Positions 47,906 through 56,761 of a DNA stretch of 64,000 nucleotides are shown piece after piece. The notes beneath the pieces are model-generated. The model worked only from the letters and a program-made list of their open reading frames with translations, ran no database searches and was not told where the DNA came from. The stretch is from Pseudomonas kairouanensis (GTDB lineage Bacteria; Pseudomonadota; Gammaproteobacteria; Pseudomonadales; Pseudomonadaceae), in contig NZ_QUZU01000002.1 of assembly GCF_004682055.1 (NCBI RefSeq), forward strand, positions 186,001 through 250,000, in the 5' to 3' direction. Made by a program: the position numbers and the translations under genes. Each line of letters opens with the position of its first letter. Positions within the stretch are counted from its first letter, which is position 1.

Positions 47906-48709
47906 ATGTCGCAGCATGTGTTTTTTGCCCACGCCAATGGGTTCCCTTCGGCCACCTACGGCAAATTGTTTGCCGCCCTGGCCCCGGAATACGCAGTGGC
48001 TCATCTGCCCCAGCACGGTCACGACCCCAGGTTTCCGGTGGATGACAACTGGCAGAACCTGGTAGACGAGTTGATCCACCATTTGGAGCAACAGCCGGAA
48101 CCGGTATGGGGCGTGGGCCACTCCCTGGGCGGCGTGCTGCATTTGCACGCGGCCATGCGTTGCCCGCAGTTGTATCGCGGTGTGGTGATGCTCGACTCGC
48201 CGGTGCTGACCCGTGCCGACCGCTGGGTGATCCGTGCGGCCAAGCGTTTCGGCTTTATCGACCGGCTCACCCCGGCCGGTCGTACCCTGGGCCGGCGTGA
48301 AGAGTTCAGCGACTTGGCGTCGGCGCGCAGTTACTTCGCGGGCAAGACCTTGTTCCGGGGCTTTGACCCCGAATGTTTCGACGCGTACCTGCAACATGGC
48401 TTGCAGCAGGTGGGTGATCGCCTGCGGTTGCGCTTTGACCCGGCTACCGAAATCAGCATCTACCGCGGTGTGCCCCACACCAGCCCCGGCCAGGTGCGCC
48501 AGTTGAAGGTACCGCTGGCCGTGGTACGCGGTCGCCAGAGCCGCGTGGTGATGCGTCACCATGCCAGCGGCGTCGATCGCCTGCCCATGGGCGAGATGCT
48601 CACCATGCCCGGCGGCCATATGTTCCCCCTTGAACGCCCCCAGGACACCGCCACCTTGATCAAGAACCTGTTCTCCCGCTGGGAAGCCCGCGAGCGCAGT
48701 TGCGCATGA
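47906..48709 (+). CDS. Alpha/beta hydrolase 1
   Basis: A 267-residue hydrolase. Oxyanion segment FFAHANGFPSATYGKLF; nucleophile elbow GVGHSLGGVLHLH; C-terminal His in MPGGHMFPLERP. ATG 47906 is preferred over 47879 because the conserved fold begins at FFAHANGFP. Overlaps hydrolase 2 by 4 bp (ATGA). Substrate unknown. Confidence 0.87.
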   Translation: MSQHVFFAHANGFPSATYGKLFAALAPEYAVAHLPQHGHDPRFPVDDNWQNLVDELIHHLEQQPEPVWGVGHSLGGVLHLHAAMRCPQLYRGVVMLDSPVLTRADRWVIRAAKRFGFIDRLTPAGRTLGRREEFSDLASARSYFAGKTLFRGFDPECFDAYLQHGLQQVGDRLRLRFDPATEISIYRGVPHTSPGQVRQLKVPLAVVRGRQSRVVMRHHASGVDRLPMGEMLTMPGGHMFPLERPQDTATLIKNLFSRWEARERSCA

Positions 48710-49560
48710 GCACGCCGGTCGAAGAAGTACGCCTGAGCCTGCCTCACATTGAATTGGCCGCCCACCTGTTCGGCCCCGAGGACGGCGTGCCGGTGATCGC
48801 CCTGCATGGCTGGCTCGACAACGCCAACAGCTTTGCGCGGCTGGCGCCCAAGCTTGAGGGCTTGCGCATCATCGCCCTGGACATGGCGGGGCACGGCCAT
48901 TCGGCCCATCGTCCTGTGGGCGCCGGTTATGCCTTGTGGGATTACGTGCACGATGTGCTGCAAGTGGCCGAGCAACTGGGCTGGAAACGTTTTGCATTAC
49001 TTGGTCACTCCCTCGGCGCCATCGTTTCCCTGGTGCTGGCCGGCGCCTTGCCGGAGCGCGTGACGCATTTGGGTTTGATCGACGGTGTGATCCCGCCCAC
49101 CGCCAGCGGTGAGCACGCAGCCGAGCGCTTGGGCATGGCCTTGCAGGCGCAATTGAACCTGCAGGACAAGCGCAAGCCGGTCTATGGCACCGTGGATCGT
49201 GCCGTCGAGGCGCGGATGAAAGGCGTGGTGGCCGTCAGCCGCGAAGCCGCCGAACTGCTGGCCCAGCGCGGTTTGATGCCGGTGCCGGGGGGTTACACCT
49301 GGCGCACCGACAGTCGTCTCACCCTGGCATCGCCGATGCGCCTGACCGATGAACAAGCCATGGCTTTCGTACGGCGCGTGAGTTGCCCTACGCAGTTGGT
49401 GGTGGCTGCTGACGGCATGTTGGCGAAACATCCCGAATTGCTTTCCCAGCTACCCTTCACGGTGACCACGCTGCCTGGTGGCCATCATTTGCACCTGAAT
49501 GACGAGCCCGGTGCCGCTCTTGTTGCAGACTGTTTCAATCGGTTCTTCTCCGCGCCTTGA
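48706..49560 (+). CDS. Alpha/beta hydrolase 2
   Basis: A 284-residue hydrolase. HGWLDNANSF; ALDMAGHGHSAHRP; nucleophile elbow LLGHSLGAIVSLV; catalytic His in LPGGHHLHLND. It resembles the serine hydrolase-like (SERHL) or epoxide hydrolase-like branch. ATG 48706 overlaps the upstream hydrolase; the TTG 6 bp earlier is rejected. Coupled pair with hydrolase 1. Confidence 0.88.
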   Translation: MSTPVEEVRLSLPHIELAAHLFGPEDGVPVIALHGWLDNANSFARLAPKLEGLRIIALDMAGHGHSAHRPVGAGYALWDYVHDVLQVAEQLGWKRFALLGHSLGAIVSLVLAGALPERVTHLGLIDGVIPPTASGEHAAERLGMALQAQLNLQDKRKPVYGTVDRAVEARMKGVVAVSREAAELLAQRGLMPVPGGYTWRTDSRLTLASPMRLTDEQAMAFVRRVSCPTQLVVAADGMLAKHPELLSQLPFTVTTLPGGHHLHLNDEPGAALVADCFNRFFSAP

Positions 49561-49609
49561 CTTGGGCCGGTCAACTGCCGAGGCTGGGCGGATTGAAAGG
49601 GAGTCAACC

Positions 49610-49666
49610 ATGAACAAACTCAACATCGCTGCGACCTCCATTGGCCAGGGCTCGTTGACCTTATGA
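49610..49666 (+). CDS. 18-codon leader ORF coupled to the DUF4892 gene
   Basis: ATG 49610 opens MNKLNIAATSIGQGSLTL and stops at TGA 49664-49666. It has a strong Shine-Dalgarno, AAGGGAG, about 6 nt upstream. Its stop overlaps the next ATG (ATGA at 49663), and that downstream gene has no good Shine-Dalgarno of its own. The arrangement suggests translational coupling. It is unknown whether the peptide itself has a role. Confidence 0.55.
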   Translation: MNKLNIAATSIGQGSLTL

Positions 49667-50481
49667 GCGTGCGCAACGGATGTATCCGTATCCTGGGCCT
49701 GAGCCTGTTCAGCCCATTGGTGTTCGCCGCCGACGTACCGGGTAGCCAGGACCTGCCCAGCGTGGCCCGTCAGGTTGACGCACAAATCGTCGACTATCGC
49801 CCCGCCGAAGAAAAAGAGCGTATCTACCCCATGGGCGCAATCCGCAAGATCAGCGGCCAATTGCGCTACGAAGGCCAGGCCACCGCACGGGGCCAAACCA
49901 CCGCCATCACCTATGAGTTACCGGCCGAGCACACGTCCAGCGCTGCGTTCACCGCCACCCGCGAAGCGTTGCAGGAGAAGGGCGCGCAATTGTTGTTCTG
50001 GTGCAAGGCCCGTGATTGCGGCGAGAGCAGCCTGTGGGCCAATGAGGTGTTCGGCAACGCCAAGCTGGTCGGCGCCGATGGCCAGCAGGAATACTTGCTG
50101 CTGCGCCTGGCCGCGCCGCAGGACAATTCCCTGGTGGCGCTGTACGGCATCACCCGTGGCAACCGCCGCGCCTACCTGCATGTTGAGCAACTGGACGCCA
50201 GCACGCCCTTGGGCGACCTGCTGCCCACCTCGGCGACCTTGCTGCGTGAGCTTAAAAGTACGGGCGAGCTGGACTTCCCGGCCCTGCGCGGCGAACCGGA
50301 CGCGACCTGGTTGAACCTGATCTCCCGTGGCCTGAACCTCGACGCCACGCTGCGCGTGAGCTTGACCGGGCCCACCGCCGAAGCCTGGCGCCAGGGCCTG
50401 ATCGACAGTGGCGTACGCGCTGCCCGCATGGAAACCGGCACCGGCGATGCCAAAGGTTTGCACCTGCATCTGATACGCTAG
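49663..50481 (+). CDS. DUF4892 exported protein
   Basis: A 272-residue protein with a signal peptide (MSVRNGCIRILGLSLFSPLVFA). The mature part reads ISGQLRYEGQATARGQTTAITYELP, then LFWCKARDCGESSLWANEVFG and EYLLLRLAAPQDNS. The C-terminal part has an OmpA-like or LysM-free sheet/helix pattern without a recognised motif. DUF4892 proteins are typical of pseudomonads; the role is unknown. Probably expressed through the overlapping leader ORF. Confidence 0.83.
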   Translation: MSVRNGCIRILGLSLFSPLVFAADVPGSQDLPSVARQVDAQIVDYRPAEEKERIYPMGAIRKISGQLRYEGQATARGQTTAITYELPAEHTSSAAFTATREALQEKGAQLLFWCKARDCGESSLWANEVFGNAKLVGADGQQEYLLLRLAAPQDNSLVALYGITRGNRRAYLHVEQLDASTPLGDLLPTSATLLRELKSTGELDFPALRGEPDATWLNLISRGLNLDATLRVSLTGPTAEAWRQGLIDSGVRAARMETGTGDAKGLHLHLIR

Positions 50482-50552
50482 GCCCTACAGGGCGAACGGA
50501 CCCGCGCCGTTCGCCTACGCTGTCTTCCTAAGTCTTCTTCTCGAGAACCCCC

Positions 50553-51608
50553 ATGCTCAATAACGATCGCCTACTGGTGCAAATCCTGCTGCTGGTGCTA
50601 TTTGGTGCCAGCTTGTGGGTGATGGCGCCGTTCTGGTCGGCGCTGTTCTGGGGCGCGGTGCTGGCGTTTGCCAGCTGGCCGCTGATGCGCCTGCTCACCC
50701 GCTGGCTGGGGGGCCGCGAATCCCTGGCGGCCGGCATCCTGACCCTGGGGTGGATGTTACTGGTGGCGGTGCCGCTGGTATGGCTGGGGTTCAACCTGGC
50801 GGACCATGTGCGTGACGCCGTGGGCCTGATCAAGGATATCCAGGTCGATGGATTGCCCGCAGCACCCACCTGGCTGGGGTCGCTGCCCTTTGTTGGCGAG
50901 CGCCTGGTGGCGATGTGGGACAGCATTGACCAGCAGGGCGCGGCACTGATGGTGAGTATCAAGCCGTACCTGGGGCAGGTGGGCAACTGGCTGCTGGCGC
51001 GCAGTGCACAGATCGGCGGCGGGATCCTTGAACTGACCTTGAGCCTGGTGTTCGTGTTCTTTTTCTACCGCGATGGGCCGCGCCTGGCGATGTTCGTGCA
51101 CCGCCTGCTGGAGCGTCTGATCGGTGACCGCGCTGGCTATTACATCGAACTGGTGGCCGGCACCGTACAACGGGTGGTCAACGGCGTGATCGGCACCGCT
51201 GCTGCGCAGGCCTTGCTGGCGCTGATCGGTTTCCTGATTGCCGGTGTACCGGGGGCGCTGGTGCTGGGCATCGTGACCTTCCTGCTCAGCCTGATCCCCA
51301 TGGGCCCACCGCTGGTGTGGATCCCGGCCACGGCCTGGCTGGCCTGGAAGGGCGACTACACCTACGCGGTGTTCCTCGGTATCTGGGGCACATTCATCAT
51401 CAGTGGCGTGGACAACGTGCTCAAGCCGTACCTGATCAGCCGGGGCGGCAACCTGCCGCTGGTGATCGTGCTGCTGGGGGTGTTCGGGGGCTTGATCGCG
51501 TTCGGCTTTATCGGCCTGTTTATCGGCCCGACCTTGCTGGCGGTGGCGTACAGCCTGCTGATGGATTGGAGCGCGACCCAGGCCCAGGGCCGTCGGGAAG
51601 ACAACTGA
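50553..51608 (+). CDS. AI-2E family transporter
   Basis: A 351-residue AI-2E (DUF20/PerM) family membrane protein with about seven or eight helices. Family features: LVFVFFFYRDGPRLAMFVHRLLE, the VQRVVNGVIGTAAAQALLALIGF region, the PMGPPLVWIPATAWLAWKGD loop and the C-terminal FIGPTLLAVAYSLL. Substrate uncertain; some members export autoinducer-2 or act as sodium/proton antiporters. Monocistronic. Confidence 0.88.
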   Translation: MLNNDRLLVQILLLVLFGASLWVMAPFWSALFWGAVLAFASWPLMRLLTRWLGGRESLAAGILTLGWMLLVAVPLVWLGFNLADHVRDAVGLIKDIQVDGLPAAPTWLGSLPFVGERLVAMWDSIDQQGAALMVSIKPYLGQVGNWLLARSAQIGGGILELTLSLVFVFFFYRDGPRLAMFVHRLLERLIGDRAGYYIELVAGTVQRVVNGVIGTAAAQALLALIGFLIAGVPGALVLGIVTFLLSLIPMGPPLVWIPATAWLAWKGDYTYAVFLGIWGTFIISGVDNVLKPYLISRGGNLPLVIVLLGVFGGLIAFGFIGLFIGPTLLAVAYSLLMDWSATQAQGRREDN

Positions 51609-51620
51609 AAGGTCTCGGTC

Positions 51621-51708
51621 AATGTGGGAGCGGGCTTGCTCGCGAAAGCGGAGTGTCAGTCAACTGATTGGGTGGCTGATTCGCCGCCTTCGCGAGCAAG
51701 CCCACATT
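51621..51708. repeat. REPIN with a 6-bp deletion in one arm
   Basis: The left core is canonical (AATGTGGGAGCGGGCTTGCT). The right core reads CTTCGCGAGCAAGCCCACAT, lacking GCTCCC. Confidence 0.82.
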
Positions 51709-51724
51709 GGTCCGTGCTCGCCCG

Positions 51725-52762
51725 TTAGGATCTTGGTAGCCACAACACGGCCGTCAACCCGCCACCTGGCGTATCTTCCAGGTTCAGGCGACCATTCAGG
51801 CGCTCCACCGCCTCCTTGGAAATCGTCATCCCCAGCCCAACCCCCCCGGAATTGCGGTTGCGCGAGCCTTCCAGCCGATAGAACGGCTCGAACACCGCCT
51901 CGCGCATGTCGGCCGCAATGCCCGGCCCATGGTCGATCACACGAATCACCAGTGCCTCACGGCTGTCTTGCAGCTCCACCCGCGCCGTGCCGGCGTAGCG
52001 CAGCGCATTGTCGATAAGGTTGTTGAGGCACGAACGCAAGGCCATCGGCTGCACCTGCAACGGCACGCAGGTGCCCCCGAACTGCACATCGGAGCCCTGG
52101 TCCTGGGCGTTTTCGCTCATGGATTCCACCAGCGCCTGCACGTCCAGCCAATGCCGGGTTTCGCTGGTGCGCTGTTCGTGCAGGTAGCTCAGGGTGGCGT
52201 CGAGCATACCGATCATGTCATTCAGGTCCTGGCGCATCTGGCCCTGCAGCCGGGTGTCTTCGATCTGTTCCAGGCGCAACTTCAGGCGTGACAGCGGCGT
52301 GCGCAAGTCGTGGGACACCGCGCCCAGCATGCGTGCGCGCTGGCTGACCTGTTCGCGGATACGCCGTTGCATCAGGTTGAAGGTGTAGGCCGCCTGGCGC
52401 GCTTCCCGAGGGCCGGACTCGTCCAGCGGCGGGCTGTCCAGGTCCAGGCTCAGGCGCTCGGCGGCGTCGCTCAGGCGCTGGATTGGTCGACTCAACAGCT
52501 TGGCGCCGTACCAGGCGGCGATGATCAGCGAGATGAACTGAAACGTCAGCGGCACCACGGGGCCACCAAACCAGGGGCGGCGGTGCTCTTTGTTCATTGG
52601 CTTCATGCTGCCGTCGGGCTGCTCGACAAAGCTTTCCTGGGGCGGCGGCGGTGGCGGGCCGTAATAGCGGAACCACGCGATGGCCAGGACGTGAGCCAGG
52701 ATGATCGCCACCAGCAACACGCCGAACAGCCGACCGAACAACGTGTTGAAGGGGGCGCGCAT
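51725..52762 (-). CDS. Two-component sensor histidine kinase
   Basis: A 345-residue inner-membrane kinase. TM1 about residues 10-30; a short periplasmic loop starting with a run of prolines and ending near HRRPWFGGP; TM2 about 70-88; HAMP; HisKA with His151 (GAVSHDLRTPLSRL); HATPase (NNLIDNALRYAG, DHGPGIA, SGGVGLGMTIS). The ATG overlaps the response regulator stop (ATGA). The signal is unknown; the short loop suggests sensing at the membrane. Confidence 0.92.
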   Translation of the reverse strand: MRAPFNTLFGRLFGVLLVAIILAHVLAIAWFRYYGPPPPPPQESFVEQPDGSMKPMNKEHRRPWFGGPVVPLTFQFISLIIAAWYGAKLLSRPIQRLSDAAERLSLDLDSPPLDESGPREARQAAYTFNLMQRRIREQVSQRARMLGAVSHDLRTPLSRLKLRLEQIEDTRLQGQMRQDLNDMIGMLDATLSYLHEQRTSETRHWLDVQALVESMSENAQDQGSDVQFGGTCVPLQVQPMALRSCLNNLIDNALRYAGTARVELQDSREALVIRVIDHGPGIAADMREAVFEPFYRLEGSRNRNSGGVGLGMTISKEAVERLNGRLNLEDTPGGGLTAVLWLPRS

Positions 52763-53526
52763 CAACCGATGTCTCGGGCGTCGAACAGGTAGCCTTCGCC
52801 CCGCACCGTCTTGATCAACTGCGGCGCCTTGGGGTCATCCCCCAGTTTTTGCCGCAGGCGCGACACCAGCAAGTCGATGCTGCGGTCGAACGCTTCAATG
52901 GAGCGGCCACGGGCGGCGTCCAGCAATTGTTCGCGGCTCAGCACTCGGCGCGGGCGTTCGATAAACACCCACAGCAGGCGAAATTCGGCGTTGGACAACG
53001 GCACCACCAGGCCATCATCGGCCACCAGTTGGCGCAAGACGCTGTTCAGGCGCCAGTTATCGAAACGAATGTTCGCACGCTGTTCGGTGCGATCATCGCG
53101 CACCCGGCGCAGGATGGTCTGGATGCGCGCCACCAATTCACGGGGCTCGAACGGCTTGGACATGTAATCGTCCGCGCCCAACTCCAGGCCGATGATGCGG
53201 TCGGTGGGTTCGCAACGGGCGGTGAGCATCAGGATCGGGATATCCGATTCCGAGCGCAGCCAGCGGCACAGCGACAGGCCGTCTTCGCCTGGCAGCATCA
53301 GGTCGAGCACCACCACGTCAAAGGTTTCGGCTTGCATGGCCAGGCGCATGGCGGCGCCGTCGGTCACGCCGGTGGCGAGGATATTGAAGCGCGCCAGGTA
53401 GTCGATCAGCAGTTCGCGAATCGGCACATCGTCATCGACGATCAGTGCGCGGGTGTTCCAGCGCTTGTCATCGGCGATCACCGCGCCTTTTTGCTCGTCG
53501 TTTTGCGGGACGGAAGGGGTATGCAT
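52762..53526 (-). CDS. OmpR-family response regulator
   Basis: A 254-residue regulator. Receiver domain with Asp75 (VVVLDLMLPGEDGLS) and the Lys in DYMSKPFEPREL; winged-helix output (SNAEFRLLWVFIERPRRVLSREQLL, RSIDLLVSRLRQKLGDDPKAPQ). MHTPSVPQNDEQ is chosen as start; an in-frame extension to 53640 shows no conserved residues. First gene of the pair with the overlapping kinase. Confidence 0.92.
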   Translation of the reverse strand: MHTPSVPQNDEQKGAVIADDKRWNTRALIVDDDVPIRELLIDYLARFNILATGVTDGAAMRLAMQAETFDVVVLDLMLPGEDGLSLCRWLRSESDIPILMLTARCEPTDRIIGLELGADDYMSKPFEPRELVARIQTILRRVRDDRTEQRANIRFDNWRLNSVLRQLVADDGLVVPLSNAEFRLLWVFIERPRRVLSREQLLDAARGRSIEAFDRSIDLLVSRLRQKLGDDPKAPQLIKTVRGEGYLFDARDIG

Positions 53527-53785
53527 AGTGCGATCATCTGCCTGGTTGTTGCGGTCAGCATAGGCGTCCAGCCCCATGGCTGGTAGTGCTGGTCGGTGGG
53601 TCGTGCGAGCGAGGCTAGCGGTGGGGCGTGTTGGGGGCATGTCGTGAATGTATCAGCTTTGAAATAATTGGCCCAAATGCCCGCCCGAGGGCACTTGGTC
53701 AGTATTTACCGATCATCGGATCCCGCAACGGCGCTGCTTGCGCTACAATCCGCGCCGATTTCGACTTGCCTGAGAGCCCATTCCA

Positions 53786-54484
53786 ATGTCCGTCTGCCAG
53801 ACTCCTATCATCGTCGCCCTGGATTACCCCACTCGTGACGCCGCACTGAAGCTGGCTGACCAGTTGGACCCCAAGCTTTGCCGGGTCAAGGTCGGCAAGG
53901 AATTGTTCACCAGTTGCGCGGCGGAAATCGTCGGCACCCTGCGTGACAAAGGTTTCGAGGTGTTCCTCGACCTCAAATTCCACGACATCCCCAACACCAC
54001 CGCCATGGCCGTAAAAGCCGCCGCCGAAATGGGCGTGTGGATGGTCAACGTGCACTGCTCCGGCGGCCTGCGCATGATGACCGCTTGCCGCGAAGTGCTG
54101 GAACAGCGCAGCGGCCCCAAACCCTTGTTGATCGGTGTGACCGTGCTCACCAGCATGGAGCGCGAAGACCTGGCCGGTATCGGCCTGGACATCGAGCCGC
54201 AGGAGCAAGTGCTGCGCCTGGCGGCCCTGGCGCAGAAAGCCGGTTTGGATGGCCTGGTGTGCTCGGCCCTGGAAGCCCAGGCGTTGAAGACTGCCCACCC
54301 GTCGCTGCAACTGGTAACGCCGGGGATTCGTCCTGCGGGCAGTGCCCAGGATGACCAGCGCCGTATCCTCACGCCGCGTCAGGCGCTGGATGCGGGTTCC
54401 GATTACCTGGTGATTGGTCGCCCGATCAGCCAGGCGGCGGATCCGGCGAAGGCGTTGGCGGATGTGGTTGCCGAAATCGCCTGA
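53786..54484 (+). CDS. pyrF: Orotidine 5'-phosphate decarboxylase
   Basis: A 232-residue last enzyme of UMP synthesis. Catalytic Asp-Lys-Asp: Asp62, Lys64 and Asp67 in [12 protein letters not shown]; phosphate-binding VTPGIRPAG and [13 protein letters not shown] stands about 9 nt before the ATG. A TACAAT -10-like box lies at 53744-53749. Confidence 0.97.
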   Translation: MSVCQTPIIVALDYPTRDAALKLADQLDPKLCRVKVGKELFTSCAAEIVGTLRDKGFEVFLDLKFHDIPNTTAMAVKAAAEMGVWMVNVHCSGGLRMMTACREVLEQRSGPKPLLIGVTVLTSMEREDLAGIGLDIEPQEQVLRLAALAQKAGLDGLVCSALEAQALKTAHPSLQLVTPGIRPAGSAQDDQRRILTPRQALDAGSDYLVIGRPISQAADPAKALADVVAEIA

Positions 54485-54507
54485 TAGTTGGAGCGAACAC
54501 GGTTAAA

Positions 54508-54602
54508 AATGTGGGAACGGGCTTGCCCGCGAAAGGGTTGTGTCAGTCGCCAGATAAGTAGACTGAATCACCGCTTTCGCGAGCAAACCCGCTCCCACAT
54601 TT
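54508..54602. repeat. REPIN, GGAGCGGGCTTGCTCGCG type, diverged
   Basis: Left core GTGGGAACGGGCTTGCCCGC and right core TTTCGCGAGCAAACCCGCTC carry substitutions relative to the consensus. Lies between the convergent pyrF and MDR genes. Confidence 0.85.
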
Positions 54603-54616
54603 GCATCGAGGGTGTG

Positions 54617-55624
54617 TCAGTTAACCTTCAATACTAATTTGCCAAAGTTCTCGCCGTTGAACAGCTTCATCAGCGTTTCCGGGTACGTCTCCAGCCCCTC
54701 CACAATGTCTTCCTTGCTCTTGAGCTTGCCCTGGGCCATCCAGCCGCCCATCTCCTGACCGGCAGCGGCAAAGTTCGCCGCGTGGTCCATCACCACAAAA
54801 CCTTCCATGCGCGCACGATTGACCAGCAACGACAAGTAGTTGGCCGGGCCTTTTACCGCTTCCTTGTTGTTGTACTGGCTGATGGCGCCGCAGATCACCA
54901 CCCGCGCTTTCAACGCCAGGCGGCTGAGCACGGCGTCGAGAATATCGCCGCCGACGTTATCGAAATACACGTCCACACCTTTGGGGCATTCGCGCTTGAG
55001 GGCCGCGGGCACATCCTCGCTTTTGTAGTCGATGGCGGCGTCGAATCCCAGCTCATCCACCAGGAATTTGCACTTGTCGGCGCCGCCGGCAATGCCGACC
55101 ACACGGCAACCTTTGATCTTGGCGATCTGCCCGGCAATGCTGCCCACCGCACCCGCCGCGCCAGAGATCACCACGGTCTCGCCAGCCTTGGGCGCTCCGG
55201 TGTCCAGCAAGGCGAAATACGCGGTCATGCCGGTCATGCCCAGCGCGGACAGGTAGCGTGGCAGTGGCGCCAATTTTGGATCGACCTTGTAGAAACCGCG
55301 CGGTTCGCCAAGGAAGTAATCCTGCACACCCAAGGCGCCATTCACGTAGTCCCCGACCGCAAATTTGGGGTTGTTCGACGCAATCACTTTGCCTACGCCC
55401 AATGCACGCATCACTTCGCCGATGCCGACGGGCGGAATGTAGGATTTGCCTTCGTTCATCCAGCCACGCATGGCGGGGTCCAGCGACAGGTATTCGTTAC
55501 GCACCAGCACCTGCCCGTCCTGAGGCGTGCCTACCGGTACTTCCTGGTAGGTGAAGGTTTCCCGCGTGGCCGCGCCGACCGGGCGTTTGGCGAGCAGGAA
55601 TTGGCGGTTGGTCTGGGCGGTCAT
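54617..55624 (-). CDS. NADP-dependent MDR oxidoreductase, CurA-like
   Basis: A 335-residue zinc-free medium-chain reductase of the CurA/leukotriene B4 dehydrogenase group. N-terminal LSLDPAMRGWM; cofactor motif VISGAAGAVGSIAGQIAKIKG; VDVYFDNVGGDILDAVL. These enzymes reduce alpha,beta-unsaturated ketones and similar alkenes with NADPH. Monocistronic and divergent from the SDR gene. Confidence 0.92.
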   Translation of the reverse strand: MTAQTNRQFLLAKRPVGAATRETFTYQEVPVGTPQDGQVLVRNEYLSLDPAMRGWMNEGKSYIPPVGIGEVMRALGVGKVIASNNPKFAVGDYVNGALGVQDYFLGEPRGFYKVDPKLAPLPRYLSALGMTGMTAYFALLDTGAPKAGETVVISGAAGAVGSIAGQIAKIKGCRVVGIAGGADKCKFLVDELGFDAAIDYKSEDVPAALKRECPKGVDVYFDNVGGDILDAVLSRLALKARVVICGAISQYNNKEAVKGPANYLSLLVNRARMEGFVVMDHAANFAAAGQEMGGWMAQGKLKSKEDIVEGLETYPETLMKLFNGENFGKLVLKVN

Positions 55625-55796
55625 GGCAGGGACTCTTCAGGAAATGAGCCTAGAGTGATAGACCTTCAACGCCCCGCAGGCAAGACCCGCCGGGGGCGCG
55701 AATGCAGATTGATAGGCGCAGCTGATAGTGCTGACGCGTCGATCATGCTGTTGGCTAGACTGGCTACCCGGTTACTTTTCCCACAGGAAATCTCCC

Positions 55797-56558
55797 ATGA
55801 GCATGACGTTTTCCGGCCAGGTTGCCCTGGTGACTGGCGCCGCCGCCGGTATTGGCCGCGCCACCGCGCTGGCGTTCGCTGCCGAAGGCTTGAAGGTTGT
55901 GGTCGCCGACTTGGACGTGGCGGGCGGTGAGGGCACCGTGGCGCTGATCCAGCAGGCCGGGGGCGAAGCGCTGTTTGTGCGCTGCAACGTCACCCAGGAC
56001 GCGGATGTGCAGCAATTGATGGCGCAGACCCTCAATGCCTACGGGCGTCTGGACTACGCCTTCAACAACGCCGGCATCGAAATCGAAAAGGGCAAGCTGG
56101 CCGACGGCAGCGAAGACGAGTTCGATGCCATCATGGGCGTTAACGTCAAGGGCGTCTGGCTGTGCATGAAGCATCAATTGCCGCTGCTGCTGGCCCAGGG
56201 CGGCGGGGCCATCGTCAACACCGCGTCGGTCGCGGGCTTGGGTGCAGCGCCGAAGATGAGTATTTATGCAGCGTCCAAGCATGCGGTGATCGGCCTGACC
56301 AAGTCGGCGGCTATCGAGTACGCGAAGAAGAAAATCCGCGTCAACGCCGTGTGCCCGGCGGTGATCGATACCGATATGTTCCGGCGCGCCTATGAGGCCG
56401 ACCCGCGCAAGGCCGACTTTGCCGCCGCCATGCACCCAGTGGGGCGCATCGGTAAAGTCGAAGAAATTGCCAGTGCGGTGCTGTACCTGTGCAGCGATGG
56501 TGCGGCGTTCACCACCGGCCAGGCTTTGGCCGTGGACGGTGGCGCCACCGCGATCTAG
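55797..56558 (+). CDS. Short-chain dehydrogenase/reductase
   Basis: A 253-residue classical SDR. Cofactor motif TGAAAGIGRA; NNAG at 90-93; catalytic Ser144, Tyr157 and Lys161 (YAASK). C-terminal GQALAVDGGATAI. Asp38 after the second strand points to NAD(H) preference (inference). ATG 55797 has AGGAAA about 8 nt upstream. Confidence 0.92.
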   Translation: MSMTFSGQVALVTGAAAGIGRATALAFAAEGLKVVVADLDVAGGEGTVALIQQAGGEALFVRCNVTQDADVQQLMAQTLNAYGRLDYAFNNAGIEIEKGKLADGSEDEFDAIMGVNVKGVWLCMKHQLPLLLAQGGGAIVNTASVAGLGAAPKMSIYAASKHAVIGLTKSAAIEYAKKKIRVNAVCPAVIDTDMFRRAYEADPRKADFAAAMHPVGRIGKVEEIASAVLYLCSDGAAFTTGQALAVDGGATAI

Positions 56559-56568
56559 GACCTCGCGC

Positions 56569-56609
56569 CGCCCCCGATTCGAAAAGGTTTGGGGGCGTGT
56601 GGGGTTTTT
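56569..56609 (+). terminator. Weak terminator-like hairpin after the SDR gene
   Basis: CGCCCCC (56569-56575) pairs with GGGGGCG (56591-56597); a short T-run ends at 56609. Confidence 0.4.
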
Positions 56610-56761
56610 CCACGGCTGGCACAGTGCCTTGTCAGAATGTGTATCACCAGGTAAATAACTCAATAAAATCAATACTTTAATAATTTTTCGTCGCCGGTAG
56701 GCGCAAGCTTCTGTGCTTAACTGCCCTGGGTTGAATAACAGACAGTTCAAGTGAGTGGCTC

